Part shown: positions 42,146 through 50,645 of the stretch, in pieces
Layout of the letters: the number at the start of each line of letters is the position of its first letter
How positions within the stretch are numbered: position 1 is the stretch's first letter
Assembly: GCF_033898525.1 (NCBI RefSeq)
Contig: NZ_JAXAFJ010000002.1
Location: forward strand, 434,001-498,000
From: Flaviflagellibacter rhizophilus
GTDB lineage: Bacteria > Pseudomonadota > Alphaproteobacteria > Rhizobiales > Methylopilaceae
Reading direction: 5' to 3'
Length of the DNA stretch: 64,000 nt
Notes under the pieces: model-generated
What the model saw: only the letters and a program-made list of their open reading frames with translations
What the model was told of the DNA's origin: nothing
The model's database searches: none
Made by a program: the position numbers and the translations under genes

Positions 42146-43954
42146 ATGTTCGAAAGCAGATTCCAGGACTTCGACGAGCGCGCGGACGGTCTCCGCGGAG
42201 CGGAACGCCTTGCCCTCCTTCGCGCGGAGCTACGCGCCCGTGGAGTAGACGGCTTCCTCGTCCCCCGGGCGGATGCCCACCAGAACGAGTACGTGCCAGC
42301 AAGCGAGGAGCGCCTCGCCTGGCTGACGGGGTTCACAGGTTCCGCCGGATCCGCGGCGGTGCTGATGGACCGGGCGGCCTTGTTCATGGATGGCCGCTAC
42401 ACCGTGCAGGCGCGTGAACAGGTCGACACATCAGCCTTCACGCCGGTGAACATCCTCGACCAGACCCCCGCGGCCTGGCTGCGCGAGCATGCCGCCGGGC
42501 ACAGGATCGGCTTCGACCCATGGCTGCACACGGTTGATGCCGTTGATCGTCTCCGCGCGGCAGGTGTCGCCCTGGTGCCCCTGGCCAACAATCCGGTCGA
42601 TGCGATCTGGAACGGTCGTCCACAACCACCTGCCGAGCCGATCACCGCGCATGAGCCGCGTCTCGCAGGCGAGGACGCCGTCTCCAAGATCGCTCGCGTG
42701 CAGCAGGAAATCGTCAGCGCAGGTGCGGACCATCTGCTGCTGACGGATCCGCACGCCATTGCGTGGCTGTTCAACATCCGGGGCGGCGACGTCGCCCACA
42801 CCCCTCTCCCGCTCGCCTGGGCCCTCGTTCCAGCAGACGGCAAGCCGCTCCTTCTCGTGCAGTCGCGCAAGTTGACCAACCTCCTGCGCGATGATCTGGC
42901 GGAGATCGCGGAGATCGGCGAACCCGAGCGGCTGCAGCAGGAACTCGCCGCGCTGGGGCAGGCTGGCCGCACGATCATGCTCGATACTTCCATGACGGCG
43001 GACCACCTGCGCCACGTGCTGGAGACGAATGGCGCCCGGCTGAAGCACGCCGCCGATCCCATCCAGAAACTCAAGGCTGTCAAGAACACGGCCGAGATCG
43101 CCGGCACGCGCGAAGCGCATCTCCGCGACGGCGCTGCCATGGCGCGCTTCCTCTGCTGGTTCGACCGCGAGGCTGCCGGCGGCGCACTCGACGAGATATC
43201 AGCCGCGCAGGCGCTGGAGACCTTCCGGCGCGAGACCGGCCAGTTGATGGACGTTTCCTTTCCCACCATCTCGGCGGCGGGGCCGAACGCGGCGCTGCCC
43301 CATTACCGGGTCACCCGCGCCACCAACCGCCGTATCGAGCCCGGCCTGTTCCTGATCGATTCGGGCGCGCAGTACCGCGACGGCACCACGGACATCACCC
43401 GCACCATTGCCGTGGGCGAGACGACGCCGGAGATGCGCGACCGCTACACGCGCGTCCTGAAAGGCCACATCGCCATCGCCACCGCGCGGTTCCCGAAAGG
43501 CAGCAGCGGCGCCCAGCTCGATCCGTTCGCCCGCCGCGCGCTATGGGATGTCGGCGCGGACTTCGACCACGGCACGGGCCACGGCGTCGGCTCCTACCTC
43601 TCGGTGCATGAAGGGCCGCAGCGGATATCCAAGCTCGGCCATGTGGCCCTGGAAGCCGGCATGATCCTTTCGAACGAGCCCGGCTATTACCGCGAAGGCG
43701 CGTTCGGCATCCGCATCGAGAACCTCGTTCTGGTGCGGGAAGATGCCCGTCCGGGCGACGAGCGTCCCATGCTCGCATTCGAGACCCTGACCTTCGCGCC
43801 CATCGACACCCGGCCTCTGGCGCTCGATCTGCTGACGGCGGAGGAACGCGCCTGGCTCGACGCCTACCACGAGCGGGTCGCGGCGAAGATCGGGCCGTTG
43901 CTCGACGAGGGCACCCTGAGCTGGATGGAGCGTGCCTGCTCGTCTGTACGGTAA
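42146..43954 (+). CDS. Xaa-Pro aminopeptidase (M24B)
   Basis: Removes N-terminal residues preceding proline, 602 residues, the long form with two creatinase-like N-terminal domains (about 1-310) and a C-terminal pita-bread catalytic domain. Metal ligands are visible: two aspartates in LIDSGAQYRDGTTDITRTIAVG, histidine in DHGTGHGVGSYLSVHEGPQ, glutamate in LSNEPGYY and glutamate in IRIENLVLV. Typical PepP size is shorter (about 440), so this belongs to the eukaryotic-XPNPEP1-like group common in alphaproteobacteria. Cytoplasmic; stand-alone. Confidence 0.93.
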   Translation: MFESRFQDFDERADGLRGAERLALLRAELRARGVDGFLVPRADAHQNEYVPASEERLAWLTGFTGSAGSAAVLMDRAALFMDGRYTVQAREQVDTSAFTPVNILDQTPAAWLREHAAGHRIGFDPWLHTVDAVDRLRAAGVALVPLANNPVDAIWNGRPQPPAEPITAHEPRLAGEDAVSKIARVQQEIVSAGADHLLLTDPHAIAWLFNIRGGDVAHTPLPLAWALVPADGKPLLLVQSRKLTNLLRDDLAEIAEIGEPERLQQELAALGQAGRTIMLDTSMTADHLRHVLETNGARLKHAADPIQKLKAVKNTAEIAGTREAHLRDGAAMARFLCWFDREAAGGALDEISAAQALETFRRETGQLMDVSFPTISAAGPNAALPHYRVTRATNRRIEPGLFLIDSGAQYRDGTTDITRTIAVGETTPEMRDRYTRVLKGHIAIATARFPKGSSGAQLDPFARRALWDVGADFDHGTGHGVGSYLSVHEGPQRISKLGHVALEAGMILSNEPGYYREGAFGIRIENLVLVREDARPGDERPMLAFETLTFAPIDTRPLALDLLTAEERAWLDAYHERVAAKIGPLLDEGTLSWMERACSSVR

Positions 43955-44037
43955 AGTGCGGGCAACCCTCTTGTTAGGTGGAACTTCGCGGCGCGCGGCG
44001 GTGTTCACTTGTCGGCACCGAGGCAAGGAGGGCCAAC

Positions 44038-44190
44038 ATGTCCACCATTCTGATCATCATCCTTATTCTGATCCTGGTCGGCGCACTGCCAAGCTGGGGC
44101 TACAGCCGTTCCTGGGGCTATGGCCCGGGCGGCATCGTGGGCATCATCCTGATCATCGTGATCGTCCTGGCTTTGATGGGCCGCCTCTAG
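44038..44190 (+). CDS. DUF3309 small membrane protein
   Basis: A 50-residue protein with two hydrophobic helices: STILIIILILILVGALPSWG, then YSRSWGYGPGGIVGIILIIVIVLALMGRL. The WGYSRSWGYGPGG centre is the DUF3309 signature. ATG 44038 follows AAGGAGGGCCAAC, a strong ribosome site; the frame extends upstream without homology. Inner-membrane, function unknown. It stands between the aminopeptidase and the convergent ligA. Confidence 0.88.
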   Translation: MSTILIIILILILVGALPSWGYSRSWGYGPGGIVGIILIIVIVLALMGRL

Positions 44191-44213
44191 ACTGATCCGC
44201 GGCAGGCCGGTCC

Positions 44214-46364
44214 TCAGGGGCCGGCCTCGCCTGCGCCGATCAGGCCCAGCCACTCGTCTTCGGACATGACCTGAAGGCCCAGTTCCGCCGCCTGCTTCAG
44301 CTTGGAGCCTGCACCCGGCCCGGCCACGACGATGTCCGTCTTCTTCGAGACCGACCCCGACACTTTTGCGCCCAGCCGCTCGGCCTGAGCCTTGGCCTCG
44401 TCGCGCGTCATGCGTTCGAGGGTGCCGGTAAACACCACCGTCTTGCCGGCAACGGGGCTCTCCTCAGCCACCCGCTCCATCTCCTCCGGCTGAAGCTCTG
44501 CAAGCAGCGCGTCCAGCACCGCTTCGTTGCGCGGCTCCTGGAAGAACTCGACCACCGCTCCCGCAACCACGGTCCCGATGCCGGGCACGTCCACGATCTC
44601 GCGCCACGCCTCGTTGCCCTTGTCGGCGCGGCTCTCGCCCGAAGGGGGGTGCGCGGCAAGCGAGGTCTCCCGCAGCCGGTCCAGTGTCCCGAAGTGGCGC
44701 ATCAGGCGCTTGGCGTTGATCTCGCCGACATGACGAATGCCCAGTGCGAAGAGCACGCGGTTCACCGGCCGCGAGCGCGCCGCTTCGATGGCGGCGAACA
44801 GGTTTCGCACGGACGTCGCGCCCCATCCCTCCCGGTTGCGCAGGCGGGCGAGCCCGTCCTTTTCCGCCGTCTCCAGCCGGAAAATGTCCGATGGCTCGTT
44901 GACCAGCCCCCATTCGTGCAGGGCCAGCACCTGCTTCTCGCCCAGCCCTTCGATGTCCATGGCATCGCGCGACACGAAGTGCCGAAGCCGCTCCTGAAGC
45001 TGCGCCGGGCACACCAGCCCGCCGGTGCAGCGCCGGTCGGAGACGCCCTCCTCCCGCACGGCATGGCTGCCGCAGGCCGGGCATGTCGTCGGGAACTCGT
45101 AGGGGCGCGATTCCGGCGGCCGCTTCTCCACCAGCACGCGCACGATCTGCGGGATGACGTCGCCCGCGCGCTGCACCACCACCGTGTCGCCGACACGTAT
45201 GTCGTTGCCGTCTCGCACAGGTTGGCCGTGCGAATCCACGCCGCGGATGAAGTCCTCGTTGTGCAGCGTGGCATTGGCCACCACGACGCCGCCCACCGTC
45301 ACCGGCTCCAGCTTCGCCACCGGCGTCAGTTTGCCCGTGCGGCCCACCTGAATCTCGATATCGCGCAGGATCGTCGTGGCCTGCTCCGCCGCGAATTTGT
45401 GGGCGATGGCCCAGCGCGGGGAGCGTGAGACGAAGCCGAGCCGGCGTTGAAGATCCAGACGGTCCACCTTGTAGACCACGCCGTCGATGTCATAGCCGAG
45501 CGTGGCGCGCTGTTCCTCGATCTCGCGATGATAGGCGGTCATCTCCTCCACCGTGCCGACCACGCGCACCAGAGGATTGGTGACGAAGCCCCACTCGCGC
45601 AAAGTCGCCGTCATGGCCGACTGCGTCTCGGCCGGCAGCGAGGACGCCTCACCCCAGCCATAGGCGAAGAACTTCAATCCGCGCGAACGGGTAATCTCCG
45701 CGTCCAGCTGGCGCAGCGAGCCGCCAGCCGCGTTGCGCGGGTTGGCATAGATCGGCTTGCCCGCTTCCGCCTGCCGTTCGTTCAGCGCCTTGAACCGGTC
45801 GTGCGGAAAATAGACCTCGCCGCGCACCTCGATCAGGTCCGGAACACCGCCGCCATCCAGCCTCTTTGGAATGTCGGGGATCGTCAGGACGTTGGCCGTC
45901 ACGTTCTCGCCAGTCTCGCCATCGCCTCGCGTCGCGGCGACGGTCAGGCGTCCGCTCTCATAGCGCAAGTTGCAGGACAGCCCGTCGATCTTGGGTTCCG
46001 CCTGAAAGGCGATGTCAGTGGTGATGTTCAGGAACCGCCGCACCCGCCCGACGAACTCGGCCACGTCCTCTTCGTCGAAAGCATTTTCCAGCGACAGCAT
46101 CGGCACGCCGTGGCGCGATTTCGCGAACTTCTCGGAAGGAGCTCCGCTGACCCTCTGGGTCGGACTGTCCGGCGTGACGAGTTCGGGATACTGCGCCTCA
46201 ATCTCGATGAGGCGGCGTCGCAGCGCGTCGTATTCCGCGTCGGAGATCGCAGGCGCATCCTGCTCGTAATAGCGCCGGTCGTGGCCGCGGATCTCCTCGG
46301 CCAGCCGGGTGTGCTCCGCGGCAGCGGCTTCGAGGGTTTCAGGCGTGGAATCTGCGGCGGTCAT
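44214..46364 (-). CDS. ligA: NAD-dependent DNA ligase
   Basis: Seals nicks in replication and repair, 716 residues. Domain Ia with YYEQDAPAISDAEYD binds NAD; adenylation-site lysine K125 is in AEPKIDGLS; then the OB fold, a zinc finger with four cysteines (CPACGSHAV...RRCTGGLVCPAQ), helix-hairpin-helix repeats and a C-terminal BRCT domain (VAGKTVVFTGTLERMTRDEAKAQAERLGAKVSGSVSKKTDIVVAG). It is the last gene of the minus-strand run that follows lpxC, bamD and recN. Confidence 0.97.
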   Translation of the reverse strand: MTAADSTPETLEAAAAEHTRLAEEIRGHDRRYYEQDAPAISDAEYDALRRRLIEIEAQYPELVTPDSPTQRVSGAPSEKFAKSRHGVPMLSLENAFDEEDVAEFVGRVRRFLNITTDIAFQAEPKIDGLSCNLRYESGRLTVAATRGDGETGENVTANVLTIPDIPKRLDGGGVPDLIEVRGEVYFPHDRFKALNERQAEAGKPIYANPRNAAGGSLRQLDAEITRSRGLKFFAYGWGEASSLPAETQSAMTATLREWGFVTNPLVRVVGTVEEMTAYHREIEEQRATLGYDIDGVVYKVDRLDLQRRLGFVSRSPRWAIAHKFAAEQATTILRDIEIQVGRTGKLTPVAKLEPVTVGGVVVANATLHNEDFIRGVDSHGQPVRDGNDIRVGDTVVVQRAGDVIPQIVRVLVEKRPPESRPYEFPTTCPACGSHAVREEGVSDRRCTGGLVCPAQLQERLRHFVSRDAMDIEGLGEKQVLALHEWGLVNEPSDIFRLETAEKDGLARLRNREGWGATSVRNLFAAIEAARSRPVNRVLFALGIRHVGEINAKRLMRHFGTLDRLRETSLAAHPPSGESRADKGNEAWREIVDVPGIGTVVAGAVVEFFQEPRNEAVLDALLAELQPEEMERVAEESPVAGKTVVFTGTLERMTRDEAKAQAERLGAKVSGSVSKKTDIVVAGPGAGSKLKQAAELGLQVMSEDEWLGLIGAGEAGP

Positions 46365-46412
46365 GCCAGTGTTTTGCCCCAGAACACGCCCGGGAAGAAA
46401 GCCGCTTCGCGC

Positions 46413-46784
46413 CTAGAGCGATCCCGCGATGGCGGCCTGTATGCCCCGCACGTCAGCGCCCTTTCGCAGGGTCTTCTGGATCGGCGCACCCATGCCGGAG
46501 ACCCAGATCTTCAACTCCGATTCCAGATCGAAGCGCCCGGCATTCTCGATGGAATATGCGGTGATCGCGCGGTACGGCACCACGAAGTACTCCACCTTGC
46601 GCCCTGTCATTCCCTGCTTGTCGACAAGGATCATGCGGCGGTCGGTGAAGACATAGAGATCGCGCACCACGCGGAAGGCCACCTGCACCGGCTCCCCCGG
46701 CAGCAGGACGTCCTTGAGCTCGTCCTGGACCTCTGCGGCAGACACATCGCTGCCGTGGCCCATCAATCCGTCGAGAATGCCCAT
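46413..46784 (-). CDS. Bacterial PH-domain protein
   Basis: A 123-residue protein of the bPH (YdaP/DUF1696-like) family. Core strands VQVAFRVVRDLYVFTDRRMILVDKQGMTGRKVEYFVVPYRAITAYSIENAGRFDLESELKIWVSG match. ATG 46784 (MGILDGLMGHGS) has GGAGG 5 bases upstream and is preferred to an in-frame ATG 36 bases earlier. No signal peptide. Family members bind membranes or proteins and lack a known activity. It lies between recN and ligA, probably co-transcribed. Confidence 0.88.
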   Translation of the reverse strand: MGILDGLMGHGSDVSAAEVQDELKDVLLPGEPVQVAFRVVRDLYVFTDRRMILVDKQGMTGRKVEYFVVPYRAITAYSIENAGRFDLESELKIWVSGMGAPIQKTLRKGADVRGIQAAIAGSL

Positions 46785-46847
46785 GCCCGCCTCCGTGTGG
46801 CTTTGAAGGTGGGCGATCAAGACGCCCGGTCAAGCACCGGAGGCCTC

Positions 46848-48515
46848 TTAAGCCGCGCCGCTCAGCAGCCGGTCCGCCGCCGCCCGTGCCTCGTCGGTGA
46901 TGCGCGCGCCGGCCAGCATGCGGGCGATCTCCTCACGCCGGAACATATCTTCCAGCGGCGTCACGCGCGTCGCCACCCTCTCCTCGCCCGGCACCTCGTC
47001 CTTGGCGATGAGGAGGTGGCTGAGGGCGCGCGCGGCCACCTGCGGCGCGTGCGTCACCGCCAGCACCTGCACCCGCTCGCCCAGACGCGCCAGCCGCGCA
47101 CCGATGGCATCGGCCACGGCGCCGCCCACGCCCGTGTCGATCTCGTCGAAGATCAGGGTTGGCGCCGAGCCGCGATCGGCCAAGGCCACCTTCAGCGCCA
47201 GCAGGAATCGGGCAAGCTCGCCGCCCGATGCCACCTTCAGCATCGGCCCGGCGCGCGTGCCGGGATTGGTCTGAACCCAGAATTCGACGCGATCCAGCCC
47301 TTCCGGCCCGGGTGTGGTGTCCTCGGTGATCTCGGCATAGAAGCGCGCCCGCTCCAGCTTGAGGTCCGGCAGTTCGGCCATCACGGTCGAGGCAAGGTGC
47401 CCCGCCGCCTCGCGCCTCTTGGCCGACAGCACGCCGGCTGCGGTGCGGTAGGCCTCCTCGGCTTCCGCAGCCTCTTTCTGGAGCCGCACGAGGTCTTCCT
47501 CGCCGCCTTCCAGCGCGGCAAGCTCGCTGGCAAACCGCACGGCAACGGCGGGCAGACCCTCCACGCTGGTCTCGAACTTGCGGGCGGCGGCGCGCAGAGC
47601 GAACAACCGCTCTTCCGCGCGCTCAAGATCACGCGGATCGAACGCTGCGGTGCGGATGGCCTCTTCGAGATACGTGCCCGCCTCGTCCAGCAGCACGAGC
47701 GCGTCGTCGATGGCCTTCATCGCGGGCTCGACATAGCCGGGAAGCTGGCCCGCGCGGCGTTCCAGCCGGCGGATTGCGGCGGCCAATGCCGGAACCGGCG
47801 AGTTCGGGCCGGTCACGGCCTGATGCACATCGTCCAGATCCCCGGCGATCTTCTCCGCCTGCATCATAGTGGCGCGCTGCGCCGCCAATTCCGTCTCCTC
47901 GCCTTCCTGAGGCGAGAGTTCCTCCAGTTCGGCGTGGGAGTGGCGCAGGTAATCGGCTTCCGCCCGCACCCGCTCCACCAGTTTCCGCTGCGCCTCGCGC
48001 GCCTGGACGGTGGACCGCCACGCGGCATGCAGCCGGGCGAGGCCACGAACCTCGCCGTCGAGGCCGCCGAACGCATCCAGCAAGGCGCGGTGCTGCGCGG
48101 GATCTACCAGAGCCCGGTCGTCGTGCTGGCCGTGGATCTCGACAAGACTGGAGGCGATGGCCCTCAGGGCCTGCACGCCGACGGCCTGATCGTTGACGAA
48201 GGCTCGGGTGCGTCCGTCGGCCAGCTGGACACGCCGCAGGATGAGGTCGCCCTCATCCGAAAGATCATGCGCTGCCAGCGCAGCGCGAGCGGGATGGCTG
48301 TCGGACAGGTCGAAGACCGCCGTCACCTGCCCTTGGGCAGCGCCGGAGCGCACAAGGCCGGCATCGCCGCGCCCGCCAAGTGCCAGCGTCAGAGCATCGA
48401 GCAGGATGGACTTGCCCGCACCGGTCTCGCCGGTCAGCACCGTGAGCCCGCGCGCAGGCGCGAGGTCCAGCCTCTCGATCAGAACGATGTCGCGGATCTG
48501 GAGCTGGACCAGCAT
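46848..48515 (-). CDS. recN: DNA repair protein RecN
   Basis: SMC-like ATPase in double-strand break repair, 555 residues. Walker A GETGAGKS at 29-36 close to the N-terminus (LVQLQIRDIVLIERLDLAPARGLTVLTGETGAGKSILLDALTLALGGR). A long coiled-coil region occupies about 150-360. C-terminal signature VASGGELARFLLALKVAL and Walker B TLIFDEIDTGVGGAVADAIGARL follow. It starts 18 bases after bamD ends, so they share a transcript. No LexA box is visible in that gap. Confidence 0.96.
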   Translation of the reverse strand: MLVQLQIRDIVLIERLDLAPARGLTVLTGETGAGKSILLDALTLALGGRGDAGLVRSGAAQGQVTAVFDLSDSHPARAALAAHDLSDEGDLILRRVQLADGRTRAFVNDQAVGVQALRAIASSLVEIHGQHDDRALVDPAQHRALLDAFGGLDGEVRGLARLHAAWRSTVQAREAQRKLVERVRAEADYLRHSHAELEELSPQEGEETELAAQRATMMQAEKIAGDLDDVHQAVTGPNSPVPALAAAIRRLERRAGQLPGYVEPAMKAIDDALVLLDEAGTYLEEAIRTAAFDPRDLERAEERLFALRAAARKFETSVEGLPAVAVRFASELAALEGGEEDLVRLQKEAAEAEEAYRTAAGVLSAKRREAAGHLASTVMAELPDLKLERARFYAEITEDTTPGPEGLDRVEFWVQTNPGTRAGPMLKVASGGELARFLLALKVALADRGSAPTLIFDEIDTGVGGAVADAIGARLARLGERVQVLAVTHAPQVAARALSHLLIAKDEVPGEERVATRVTPLEDMFRREEIARMLAGARITDEARAAADRLLSGAA

Positions 48516-48533
48516 GTGGTGACCGGTTGCGCG

Positions 48534-49391
48534 TCAGCCCCTGCCGAACGCCTTGCTAATCCACGAGCCCTTGTCCTCGCGGGGCGCAGTGCCCTTCGAA
48601 GCCATGAGCTTGTAGGTGTCCTTGTACCACTCGCTCTGCGGGAAGTTGTGGCCCAGCACGGCGGCGGCGGTCTGCGCCTCCCCGACAATGCCGAGAGCCA
48701 TATAGGCTTCGGCGAGGCGGGCCAGCGCTTCCTCGACGTGGCGGGTGGTCTGGTGCACCGTCACCACCGTCTTGAAGCGATTGATGGCGCCGACGAAATT
48801 GCCTTCCTTCAGGTAGTAGCGGCCGATGTCCATTTCCTTGCCGGCGAGCTGGTCGCGGGCAAGCTGGATGCGCTGGCGCGCAGGCTCGGCATACTCACTG
48901 GTGGGATATTTGCGGATGACCTCCTGCAGGGCGTCGAGCGCCTGCTGGGTGCGCGACTGGTCGCGGGTCACGTCCGGAATGCCGTTGTAATAGGACATGC
49001 CGAGCAGGAACTGCGCATAGGCCGCGTCCGGGCTGCTGGGATGCAGCGTGACGTAGCGCTTCGCGGCCGTCGCCGACTCGTCGTAGTCGCCCTTCTTGTA
49101 CTTCGCGTAGACCTCGAGCAGCGCAGCCTTGCGCCCGTACTCGGTGTACGGGTGCTGCTTGTCGAGTTCCTGGAACTTCTCGCTCGCCGCGTCGTACTTG
49201 TTCTGGTTCAGGTTGAAGACGCCCTGATTGTACAGCTTGTCGGGCGGGTCGTCGGAATAGACGATCGCCTCCTCCTTGCTCCCGCCGAAGCTGGAGCAGG
49301 CGCCGGCGCTGAACGCCAGCACGGTGGCGAGCGCCACGAACACGGCCCGGCGCGGTCCGCCGGACAAAGGAGCCGAAACGCTCGAAACCAT
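48534..49391 (-). CDS. bamD: Outer membrane assembly lipoprotein BamD
   Basis: Essential component of the BAM machinery that inserts outer-membrane barrels, 285 residues. N-terminal lipoprotein signal with AFSAGAC before the acylated cysteine (residue 32). TPR-like repeats follow: PPDKLYNQGVFNLNQNKYDAASEKFQELDKQHPYTEYGRKAALLEVYAKYKKGDYDESATAAKRYVTLHPSSPDAAYAQFLLGMSYY. GAGGG precedes the ATG. It lies between lpxC and recN, a common order in alphaproteobacteria. Confidence 0.95.
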   Translation of the reverse strand: MVSSVSAPLSGGPRRAVFVALATVLAFSAGACSSFGGSKEEAIVYSDDPPDKLYNQGVFNLNQNKYDAASEKFQELDKQHPYTEYGRKAALLEVYAKYKKGDYDESATAAKRYVTLHPSSPDAAYAQFLLGMSYYNGIPDVTRDQSRTQQALDALQEVIRKYPTSEYAEPARQRIQLARDQLAGKEMDIGRYYLKEGNFVGAINRFKTVVTVHQTTRHVEEALARLAEAYMALGIVGEAQTAAAVLGHNFPQSEWYKDTYKLMASKGTAPREDKGSWISKAFGRG

Positions 49392-49495
49392 GCAACCCTC
49401 AGAAAGGTGATACGCAAACAGGCGCTGGCACGCCTTCTAAACCAAAGCGGACTGAACCGCCATGGTGTGGCGAAGCTGTGTTGCTGCCGAGGCGA

Positions 49496-50437
49496 TCAGG
49501 CTTTTTCCGCAGAGAAGACAGGCTGCATCGACGGCACCAGTTCGCCGTAGCCCTGACGCACCGGCTTGCGGACCGTTTCGATGGTCCAGGCGCTCGTGTC
49601 GGCATAGAGGGCGCGCAGCATGGTGACGTTCAGCTTGTGGCCGCCGCAATAGGAGCGGTACAGCCCCTGGATGGGCAGACCGGCCAGCGCAAGATCGCCC
49701 ACGGCGTCCAGCGCCTTGTGGCGAACGAACTCGTCCGCTCCGCGCAAGCCGCCCGGGTTCAGCACGCCATCGTCGCCGATGACCACCGTGTTCTCCAGTG
49801 CCGAGCCGCGCGCGAGGCCGAGCGCGGAAAGCTTCTCGAAATCACGCAGGAAGCCAAAGGTGCGGGCGCACGAAAGCTGGCGACGGAAATTCGCAGGCGT
49901 AAGGTCGAGCGCGATGGACTGGCGGCCGATCAGTGCCTCGGTGAAGTCGATCTCCACCTCCAGCCGGAAGCCCTTGTGATGCGGCAGAAGCTCGCCCCAG
50001 GCGCGTCCCTGCTCGACCCGGATGGGCTTCAGCACCTTCAGCACGCTGCGGGCTGCGGAAAGCGTCACCACGCCCACCTCGTCCACAGCCTCCACGAAGG
50101 CGGCAGAACTGCCGTCCATGATGGGCATTTCCGGCCCGTCGATGCTGATCTGGGCGTTGTCCACGCCAAGCCCGCGCAGGGCGGCGAGCAGGTGCTCGAC
50201 GGTAGAGACGGCGCCCTTCTCATTGTCGCCGAGCACGGTGCAAAGCTCCGTCTGGCCGACCTGGTCGACATGGCCGCGGAGGGTGCGCGTCTTGCCGCCT
50301 GGAAGATTCGTGCGGAGGAACCGGAAGCCTGTGCCGGCCTGTGCGGGCGCGAGTACGATGCTGGCCGGAGCGCCGCTGTGAACGCCGATTCCGGAGACAG
50401 CGATCGTGCCTCCGAGAGTGGTCTGCTGCGTGCCCAT
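49496..50437 (-). CDS. lpxC: UDP-3-O-acyl-N-acetylglucosamine deacetylase
   Basis: Zinc amidase for the committed step of lipid A synthesis, 313 residues. Start ATG 50437 (MGTQQTTLGGTIAVSGIGVHSG) with GGGGCAGGG upstream; the longer open frame has no homology. Zinc ligands are the histidine of VSTVEHLLAALRGLG and the H and D of FVRHKALDAVGDLALAG; the catalytic histidine is in CGGHKLN. PEMPIMDGSSAAFVEAV is also conserved. It is separated from ftsZ by an intrinsic terminator and has its own promoter space of about 160 bases. Confidence 0.96.
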   Translation of the reverse strand: MGTQQTTLGGTIAVSGIGVHSGAPASIVLAPAQAGTGFRFLRTNLPGGKTRTLRGHVDQVGQTELCTVLGDNEKGAVSTVEHLLAALRGLGVDNAQISIDGPEMPIMDGSSAAFVEAVDEVGVVTLSAARSVLKVLKPIRVEQGRAWGELLPHHKGFRLEVEIDFTEALIGRQSIALDLTPANFRRQLSCARTFGFLRDFEKLSALGLARGSALENTVVIGDDGVLNPGGLRGADEFVRHKALDAVGDLALAGLPIQGLYRSYCGGHKLNVTMLRALYADTSAWTIETVRKPVRQGYGELVPSMQPVFSAEKA

Positions 50438-50595
50438 GCCCTGCCCCCGTACCCCACTAGGCGGGCGCACTGCCCGCCTGCCGACCGGCACGCGCGAACT
50501 TTGATTCGCGCGGCAGGTTCCGCATCTGGAAGGTAAATTTTCGCAGGCGCAGGAACAAATCACTGTTCATTGCCGAACATTACAGGCCTGCAATG

Positions 50596-50619
50596 AAAAG
50601 GCCCGGCAAAACCGGGCCT
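50596..50619 (-). terminator. Intrinsic terminator after ftsZ
   Basis: Perfect 8-bp stem AGGCCCGG/CCGGGCCT (50599-50606 with 50612-50619) with a 5-base loop, followed on the minus strand by TTTTC. It marks the end of the dcw transcript before lpxC. Confidence 0.85.
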
Positions 50620-50645
50620 CTTCTTTATTCAACGCCGTCAGGCGC

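Noticed and set aside
45447..49550. A very long plus-strand open frame (over 1300 codons) across ligA, the PH gene, recN and bamD
   Set aside because: It lies opposite four well-supported genes, its protein is rich in His, Arg and Gly with no recognisable domain, and it reflects the absence of stops opposite GC-rich codons.
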